A DNA stretch of 34,911 nucleotides. It comes from a virus. The stretch covers positions 1 through 34,911 of IMG/VR virus record IMGVR_UViG_3300047319_001126; one strand, written 5' to 3'. Positions 30,990 to 34,911 of the stretch are shown in pieces; position 1 is the first letter of the stretch, and the number at the start of each line of letters is the position of its first letter. A model generated the notes under the pieces. That model had not been told where the DNA came from. It did no database searches and saw only the letters and a list, made by a program, of their open reading frames with translations. Made by a program: the position numbers and the translations under genes.

Positions 30990-31078
30990 TCCCAGCACCT
31001 ACAAACTGTGCATAATGCCTGATGAATGGCATTGTAGCCACGGCGCTATCCTGGGCGCTCTGCGAGGCTCTCAATCGC

Positions 31079-31486
31079 TTACAGGGCATCTGGTGGGTGG
31101 GCTTCAAGGTATTGTTTAGCCAGGAGCCAGGGACAATCGGATTCATGATCTGGGCCAAACGCAGCGCAATAGGGGCAATCTCCCATAGTTGGTGGAAAGA
31201 TAGGTGCCCTGACAAAAGCCCCCAACAAAGCCTGAGCCTCCCGCAGCGCCGCCACCAGGTCGGGGATGTCCTCCTCAATGATGCCCTCGACCTCACGCCA
31301 TACAGGAGGCCATACGATAGCCGCAGCCCTCGCCTCGATTTCCTTCAGTCGTTCCTCTGTCATGCCTTTAGTCTCCTCAACGTTCAGTTGCACAAGTCGC
31401 GGGTCAATGCGCCCGCCTGTCTCTTTGTCGGTGTAATGATTGCCGTATATCAGCAGATCGTATTGCTTTTGCGCTTCATCGTCCAT
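31079..31486 (-). CDS. Hypothetical protein with C-terminal zinc motif, 135 aa
   Basis: The N-terminal part (EAQKQYDLLIYGNHYTDKET) is followed by two helices (TEERLKEIEARAAAIVWPPV; IPDLVAALREAQALLGAFV) and then CPYCAAFGPDHESDCPW, a Cys/His cluster likely to bind zinc. The ATG at 31486 follows AGGAGGAGG. Proteins with this helix and zinc arrangement occur often in phage early regions without known roles. Bases 30948-31078 hold the late promoter. Confidence 0.7.
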   Translation of the reverse strand: MDDEAQKQYDLLIYGNHYTDKETGGRIDPRLVQLNVEETKGMTEERLKEIEARAAAIVWPPVWREVEGIIEEDIPDLVAALREAQALLGAFVRAPIFPPTMGDCPYCAAFGPDHESDCPWLLAKQYLEAHPPDAL

Positions 31487-31503
31487 GTTAGTCCTCCTCC
31501 TGT

Positions 31504-31797
31504 CTAAATAATAGCATTGATAGCGCGCAGGGCATCCTCAACCGAGTTGACCACATGCGCCTCGACACCCACACTGGCCAGTAGCCTTATCGTCTCCTGC
31601 TCGGCCTCAGTGAGCCGGCGAGCGTGTGCCGGTTTCGCCCCGTCCTTCACCTCCACAAGGTGCAGAGCGCCTCTGTACGCCACCAGGAGGTCGAGGCAGC
31701 CAGGTAGGGCATGGACATCGAGCACCACAGCGCCCACCTGGCGTAGAGCCTGGCATATCTCTTTGTGGTTGGCATCGGTTCGCTTCGGGGCTATCAC
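31504..31797 (-). CDS. VRR-NUC-type nuclease, 97 aa
   Basis: It has the PD-(D/E)XK core of VRR_NUC proteins: D36 in PGCLDLLVAYRG, E49 and K51 in HLVEVKDGAKPAHA, then the RRLTEAEQETIRLL helix. Stand-alone VRR-NUC enzymes resolve or cut branched DNA, and often lie near phage replication genes. A GTG start is inferred at 31797, overlapping the previous stop (GTGA). A longer frame to 31836 would overlap the 31-aa gene in another frame. Confidence 0.85.
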   Translation of the reverse strand: MIAPKRTDANHKEICQALRQVGAVVLDVHALPGCLDLLVAYRGALHLVEVKDGAKPAHARRLTEAEQETIRLLASVGVEAHVVNSVEDALRAINAII

Positions 31798-31889
31798 TTG
31801 CGCCTCGCTGCTTCGGACACGATCATGCCCAACCAAACGAGGTCGGCACCAATCATCAGGCCGATTATGAACCAGATTGTTTCACTCAC
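31794..31889 (-). CDS. Small membrane protein, 31 aa
   Basis: A GTG start at 31889 overlaps the upstream stop (GTGA) and its own TGA overlaps the nuclease GTG, giving a tightly coupled trio. One membrane helix (IWFIIGLMIGADLVWLGMIV) is followed by SEAARRK. Below the usual ORF cut-off, but start and stop couplings on both sides support it. Role unknown. Confidence 0.7.
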   Translation of the reverse strand: MSETIWFIIGLMIGADLVWLGMIVSEAARRK

Positions 31890-32119
31890 TCCGAAACCTC
31901 CCACAACCCCGCCTGCTTCTCCTGTGGCTCTTGCTTGTCCTTCAGCCCCACCTGGCCGTGATAGCGCGCGTCCCAGCATGACCTATGAGCCCAAACGTTG
32001 CGTACCACGTTGTTCTGGCCCATGTAGTGCATCTGCTGGCCGGCTGCTATCGGGCGAAGGCACAGACAGCATAGCGTCGCGATAAGGTCGCCTGTTTTAC
32101 CCACGGTATCGTTTTTCAT
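31886..32119 (-). CDS. Small zinc-finger-like protein, 77 aa
   Basis: The CCLCLRPIAAGQQMHYMGQN segment, followed by WAHRSCWDARYHG, has the CxxC and H/C spacing of a treble-clef or zinc-ribbon unit. The acidic, Gln-rich tail (KDKQEPQEKQAGLWEVSE) is disordered. The start overlaps the previous gene end by 23 bases. Probably a nucleic-acid-linked early protein; family not recognised. Confidence 0.65.
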   Translation of the reverse strand: MKNDTVGKTGDLIATLCCLCLRPIAAGQQMHYMGQNNVVRNVWAHRSCWDARYHGQVGLKDKQEPQEKQAGLWEVSE

Positions 32120-32321
32120 TCTTGCCTACCTTTTCCGGTATATAAGGCTTATGGTCGGTGTGCTGCAGCCATTGCCAGTATTCACGCTTCTCCTGGCTGT
32201 GCTGCCAATCTCTCAGCCTGACCGCGCCCATACATCGCTCGCACCAGTTACCCGAGCTGCTGATCCACCAGGTATCAGGCTCCCGCAGGCCGCAGTTAGT
32301 ACAAACACGTCGTTTAGACAT
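32097..32321 (-). CDS. Zinc-ribbon protein, 74 aa
   Basis: C7, C10, C27 and C30 (VCTNCGLREPDTWWISSSGN; WCERC) make a clear four-cysteine zinc site. The rest is helical with Trp, Gln and Lys (EKREYWQWLQHTDHKPYIPE). The start at 32321 has GAGGTG six bases away; an ATG three bases further upstream is possible. Longer frames reading into 32342-32432 only translate the iteron region. Confidence 0.7.
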   Translation of the reverse strand: MSKRRVCTNCGLREPDTWWISSSGNWCERCMGAVRLRDWQHSQEKREYWQWLQHTDHKPYIPEKVGKNEKRYRG

Positions 32322-32341
32322 CATAGACACCTCATTACATT

Positions 32342-32431
32342 GTGTCCCGATGTCCCGATCTCTTAAGAGATCGGGACATCGGGACACGGTTAGTCCCGAC
32401 CAATCGGGACATCGGGACGGACATCGGGACA
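32342..32431. other. Iteron array with 46-bp perfect palindrome, candidate origin
   Basis: TCGGGAC occurs five times forward (32371, 32379, 32404, 32412, 32424) and three times reversed (in 32343-32350, 32351-32358, 32393-32399). Bases 32342-32387 form a perfect palindrome centred on TTAA. The array starts eight bases past the RecA-like helicase gene stop at 32439. Phage and plasmid origins often hold such iterons beside the replication gene; a very strong hairpin or regulator site is the alternative. Confidence 0.6.
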
Positions 32432-32438
32432 ACCGGGA

Positions 32439-33548
32439 TCATCGAGCCCTCCAGGTACCATCACCTACCGCATAAGCCCTGTTCTGCTTATGGAGGACCG
32501 ATAGGTTATTTTTGATGGTTTTCAAGGACTTATCGAGTTCAGTGGCTAGGAACTCAGGGCGGGCGCCATCAGGGTATTTGGCCAACTCTCTGAGCACCTG
32601 CTCGGCGGCCGGTAGGTTCTCCTCGATGCCGGCCAGCCTCTCGTCGCCGGCTGTTATTTGAGAAACGCGCACGGAGTTATCGTCCTCATAAAACTCAAGG
32701 ATCAGATGTAAAGGATCGGAGAGCGCAGAGAAGTTGGATTTCTTGTGGAGGAGCGTGAGAGCCCCGCCATCGGCCTTGATAACCTGGATAGCAGACCTGG
32801 CCACATTGCCCTTGAACACTGTACCGAAGGCCCTGTATTGGCTCAGGTTGGCCCCTGGCATCGGCTTGGCTATGTGGTCAATGGCAATGACGGGACAGCC
32901 CAGGCGTTCAAGGAACTTCAGTACACCGATCATGTCAGAGGCATCGGATGCATCGGCCGCGTAGCTGCCAATGGAGAGAGAATCCAGCACCACGAATCCG
33001 GCTTTGCTCTCCCGATGTGCCGCCATGACGCGACCTTGCACGACCTGCTCACTGAGAGAGCCGGCGAGCTGGTAATAATGCAAGCCGTCAGGAGGTCTCG
33101 AGACGCCCATGCCGCGCGCCAGCTTGTACGCCCGCCTGGTGAACTCGGTAACGTCCAACTCAGCATCGATGTAAAGTGCTTGCCGCTGCTCGACATATCG
33201 GCCGAGGAAAGGTTGGCCCATACAGGAAAGCATTGCAAGCGCGAGGGCTATGTAAGATTTCCCCTGGCCGCCGTCGCCATAAAAGAGCGTGACAGCGCCA
33301 TCCGGCACAATACCTGCCACAGCGAATTGGCGGGCCTCCGGTTCATCAGACTTCCAAACCTTGGTAAGCCCCGGCGTCTTGTATGCATCGTCCTCGCCTG
33401 GCGCAGCCTGAGCCGGTTCTTCGTGCGGGTCGGCGCCGTTGGGCTTCGCATCCTCGCGGGTGTGGCTGGAGGCCGGATAACCGCCCACAGCCCGCCAGGC
33501 TGCGAAGTTCAGAGGCGGCGGTATACTACCCGCCCCGCCCGCTGTCAT
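32439..33548 (-). CDS. RecA-like/RepA-type ATPase (AAA_25), 369 aa
   Basis: Walker A GDGGQGKS (91-98), Walker B FVVLDS (185-190) and IAIDHIAK (222-229) place it in the AAA_25 group with RepA-like hexameric helicases of phages and plasmids. Residues 1-75 are disordered. The C-terminus (AAEQVLRELAKYPDGARPEF; TELDKSLKTIKNNLSVLHKQ) is a winged helix, suited to DNA binding. The ATG at 33548 overlaps the upstream stop (ATGA). It is the likely replicative helicase, directly beside the candidate origin. Confidence 0.88.
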   Translation of the reverse strand: MTAGGAGSIPPPLNFAAWRAVGGYPASSHTREDAKPNGADPHEEPAQAAPGEDDAYKTPGLTKVWKSDEPEARQFAVAGIVPDGAVTLFYGDGGQGKSYIALALAMLSCMGQPFLGRYVEQRQALYIDAELDVTEFTRRAYKLARGMGVSRPPDGLHYYQLAGSLSEQVVQGRVMAAHRESKAGFVVLDSLSIGSYAADASDASDMIGVLKFLERLGCPVIAIDHIAKPMPGANLSQYRAFGTVFKGNVARSAIQVIKADGGALTLLHKKSNFSALSDPLHLILEFYEDDNSVRVSQITAGDERLAGIEENLPAAEQVLRELAKYPDGARPEFLATELDKSLKTIKNNLSVLHKQNRAYAVGDGTWRAR

Positions 33549-33739
33549 GATCGCCCCGCCTGCCGCTTGACGACATCGGCCCGCCATTGCTCGAATTGGT
33601 CACGCTCAAGTTGCTGCGCCTTCATATCGGCTTCAGTAGCAAGTCCCAGCGCAATCCTAACAACGCGAGGGTTGGTCTTGATGATCTCTACCAGCGCCTT
33701 CAATGCCGCTGTTTCGGCATCCGTCAACCTGTGTTCCAT
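33545..33739 (-). CDS. Hypothetical helical protein, 64 aa
   Basis: The start at 33739 follows TTTGGAG; the longer frame has no site. The product is all-helical (MEHRLTDAETAALKALVEII; ATEADMKAQQLERDQFEQWR), with a basic end VVKRQAGRS. Coupled to the ATPase gene by ATGA. Not recognised; a helicase partner is possible by position. Confidence 0.65.
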   Translation of the reverse strand: MEHRLTDAETAALKALVEIIKTNPRVVRIALGLATEADMKAQQLERDQFEQWRADVVKRQAGRS

Positions 33740-33789
33740 AACGAAACTCCAAACACATAACAAAATCCGCCTCACACGTGCACCGGCTG

Positions 33790-34230
33790 CTACACCTCAC
33801 GCGCAAAAGCGGACTCTGTTAGATAGTATACGGTCTTTCCGGTGTGTAGGTGTAGCAATAAACATTTTACCACCCACGCTCCCCAGGAGCAACAAACTGC
33901 ACATTTCCACCATTGCTCACGCTGCCCTCTCCTCTCCAACCATTCGCACGATGTTGCGAGGCTCATCCTCCTGGCGGCCATACCATCGGAGCCTATAGCG
34001 CCTCCGAGCGGCGCGTGTGCGCTCTCTGAACTCGGGGTCGTCCTTGAGCCTGGTGTAGCGCTCCCGCATATACTCGCGGTGTGCCTCTGCGTTCTTGTGT
34101 GTGCCGTGTGGCATTGTGTTTGCTCACCTTCGATAAGCGGCTCTGGAGCGCCATCTCCCCCACGGATAAAGCGCCCCGTTGCCGTAGTTGCTTCGTATCG
34201 GACTTCATCAGTGATAAGCCTCACCCCCAT
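33790..34230 (-). CDS. Alternative overlapping ORF, 146 aa, uncertain
   Basis: The first 35 residues (MGVRLITDEVRYEATTATGR, then FIRGGDGAPEPLIEGE) and the last 17 (GKTVYYLTESAFAREV) look protein-like, but the middle appears to be a shadow of the 33917-34114 gene. A GTG inside (34224) or an ATG at 34208 in another frame are other possible starts after element E7. At most the front part is likely to be translated as drawn. Confidence 0.25.
   Translation of the reverse strand: MGVRLITDEVRYEATTATGRFIRGGDGAPEPLIEGEQTQCHTAHTRTQRHTASICGSATPGSRTTPSSESAHAPLGGAIGSDGMAARRMSLATSCEWLERRGQREQWWKCAVCCSWGAWVVKCLLLHLHTGKTVYYLTESAFAREV
33864..33892 (-). promoter_or_regulatory. Possible promoter of replication genes
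   Basis: TTGCTC (33892-33887), a 17-base spacer and TAAAAT (33869-33864). An ACAAACTG copy (33892-33899) overlaps the -35, as another precedes the late promoter. No convincing gene lies between 33740 and 33916, apart from the alternative frame noted at 33790. Confidence 0.45.
33917..34114 (-). CDS. Hypothetical basic protein, 65 aa
   Basis: The ATG at 34114 has AAGGTGAG upstream. The product is strongly basic and helical (HKNAEAHREYMRERYTRLKD; DPEFRERTRAARRRYRLRWY), like small phage proteins that carry HNH-associated or DNA-binding helices. Two other frames are open across this stretch; codon use and protein texture favour this one. No domain is recognised. Confidence 0.55.
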   Translation of the reverse strand: MPHGTHKNAEAHREYMRERYTRLKDDPEFRERTRAARRRYRLRWYGRQEDEPRNIVRMVGEERAA

Positions 34231-34268
34231 TCCTAGATCGGTAATGAGATTGGCAGTTCTCGGAACTA
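34231..34268 (-). repeat. Boundary element E7
   Basis: It starts at the TAG stop (34268-34266) of the XRE gene and reads TAGTTCCGAGAACTG, then CAATCTCATTACCGATC. GATTAGTTC and GAACTGCCAATC can pair imperfectly. It differs from the consensus in the fourth base, lacking one G. Confidence 0.6.
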
Positions 34269-34565
34269 ATCTTCTTCGTGAAGTGTCGCCCGAAGCCTCT
34301 CAAAACCTACGACTACGGTGGATGCGAGGACATTGAACCCCCGACAGTCGGGCGGTAGCCGGTCCGCAGCATAGTAAAAGAAGTCGGTCGGACCACCTAA
34401 CGCCTCGGCAATCAGTTCGATAATGGCGTCCTTTGGCGGGTTGCGGCGATCCCTTTCGATGTCATTCAGATATTGCTCCGAGATGCCCAGCTGGGTTGCA
34501 AGGGCTTTACCCGAAAGATTGCCCGCAATGCGCCACCCTCGGACCACCGAACCAAATGTAACCAT
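34266..34565 (-). CDS. XRE-family regulator, 99 aa
   Basis: An HTH_3 domain fills residues 5-62 (VVRGWRIAGNLSGKALATQL; GISEQYLNDIERDRRNPPKD; IIELIAEALGGPTDFFYYA), and a short C-terminal region follows (CRGFNVLASTVVVGFERLRA). The start at 34565 has TTGGAGG seven bases upstream, in element E8; the TTG at 34577 is part of that site. Being early, small and unlike the main repressor, it may act as a Cro-like or late regulator. Its TAG stop opens E7. Confidence 0.8.
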   Translation of the reverse strand: MVTFGSVVRGWRIAGNLSGKALATQLGISEQYLNDIERDRRNPPKDAIIELIAEALGGPTDFFYYAADRLPPDCRGFNVLASTVVVGFERLRATLHEED

Positions 34566-34602
34566 TACAGCCTCCAATTATCCGTATGCTTCTCGGAACC
34601 TA
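34566..34602 (-). repeat. Boundary element E8
   Basis: It starts at the TAG stop (34602-34600) of the 53-aa ORF: TAGGTTCCGAGAAGC, then ATACGGATAATTGGAGG. The 3' part matches E2 (ACGGATAATTGGAGG), although the two lie on opposite sides of the window join. Confidence 0.7.
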
Positions 34603-34761
34603 TGGCTCCTGCCCGGCCCTCACCTTGCGTATCCAAGAAATCCAGATGAGGATGGCACGGCGCTTGATCTGCCGGTAATGCCCGCTTGTGTTGCGGTATT
34701 CGGCAAGGTGCATATTCAGCCGACGCTCCATGTCGTCAGAGTCCCAAATGCCAGCTTTCAT
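34600..34761 (-). CDS. Short basic protein, 53 aa
   Basis: The ATG at 34761 follows TAGGAGG with six bases between. The product (KAGIWDSDDMERRLNMHLAE; YRNTSGHYRQIKRRAILIWI; SWIRKVRAGQEP) is basic and helical with tryptophans near the end. It is the first gene after the right part of repeat R, in the place the HNH gene takes after the full copy. Its TAG stop opens E8. Not recognised. Confidence 0.65.
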   Translation of the reverse strand: MKAGIWDSDDMERRLNMHLAEYRNTSGHYRQIKRRAILIWISWIRKVRAGQEP

Positions 34762-34812
34762 CTCAGCCTCCTATGTGACTAATGACCCCGGCGAGAGCGC
34801 CCCGCCTTTTCG

Positions 34813-34911
34813 TATCCTTACTCAGCAACACAAGGGCGGTCAGGCCGAAGGTGGTGCCGGCGGGCACTTTGCGTGTACGCCGCTCTCAGTAGTATCCAGC
34901 CAACAAAGAGA
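34813..34911. repeat. Partial copy of repeat R (leader part)
   Basis: These 99 bases are identical to 2311-2409. Further left (34762-34812) the similarity to 2261-2310 is only partial. Joined to base 1, the two ends make a second R that lacks two bases, GC at 2410-2411. No promoter could be named in it. Confidence 0.95.

Noticed and set aside
32745-33998. A 417-codon open frame on the plus strand
   Set aside because: It lies opposite the RecA-like ATPase gene with its clear Walker motifs and has no domain or ribosome site of its own.
34763-34867. A 34-codon hydrophobic leader peptide in repeat R (VPAGTTFGLTALVLLSKD), also open at 2261-2365
   Set aside because: Its GTG has no ribosome site, and beyond 17 codons the two copies diverge in different ways. 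In the full copy it only makes an N-terminal extension of the HNH frame.

Overview
The window looks like the complete or nearly complete genome of a temperate siphovirus (HK97-type head, long non-contractile tail). It carries a whole head-tail-lysis block, a tyrosine integrase beside a tRNA-derived attachment site, a divergent repressor/excisionase switch, an early operon and a replication block. Gene order is coherent only if the two window ends are joined, so the molecule is probably circular or circularly permuted and was opened inside a repeat. The host cannot be named. The attP core resembles a bacterial tRNA-Arg(TCT), Shine-Dalgarno sequences are strong (GGAGG), and several secreted Pro/Thr-rich proteins resemble those common in Chloroflexota; that host link is a weak inference.

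Layout. 1-2410: accessory block on the minus strand, made of an HNH endonuclease and small unknown genes separated by a repeated boundary element. 2311-2526: a 216-bp block whose two halves recur at the two window ends. 2432-4929: early leftward operon (excisionase-like, SWIM zinc finger, small proteins, DUF669/SSB-like). 4949-5058: divergent promoters and operators. 5066-7009: rightward lysogeny genes (repressor, membrane-anchored DUF3761-like protein, attP, integrase). 7004-11927: lysis and accessory virion block on the minus strand. 11931-30947: tail, head and packaging genes on the minus strand, ending at terminase. 31079-34761: replication and accessory genes on the minus strand (nuclease, zinc proteins, RecA-like ATPase, iteron-like candidate origin, XRE regulator).

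How it works together. The repressor probably binds TTGCAA sites shared by both promoters of the switch and silences the leftward early promoter. When that promoter fires, transcription passes through excisionase, SSB-like and accessory genes, across the window ends, and into the replication genes. A near-consensus promoter at 30960-30989 feeds terminase and all late genes. Within the late operon, terminators sit after the tail-tube gene and before the prohead protease gene. A small unit at 26647-26903 has its own promoter and terminator, as a moron would. A -1 frameshift in the tail chaperone gene is well supported by a C_CCT_TTA heptamer and a 72-codon overlapping frame.

The least explained structure is the accessory array. 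Eight gene boundaries share one element that starts exactly with the TAG stop codon of the upstream gene, usually forms a hairpin, and leads into the next gene. This suggests a cassette-type arrangement of small phage genes, interrupted by the duplicated repeat block.
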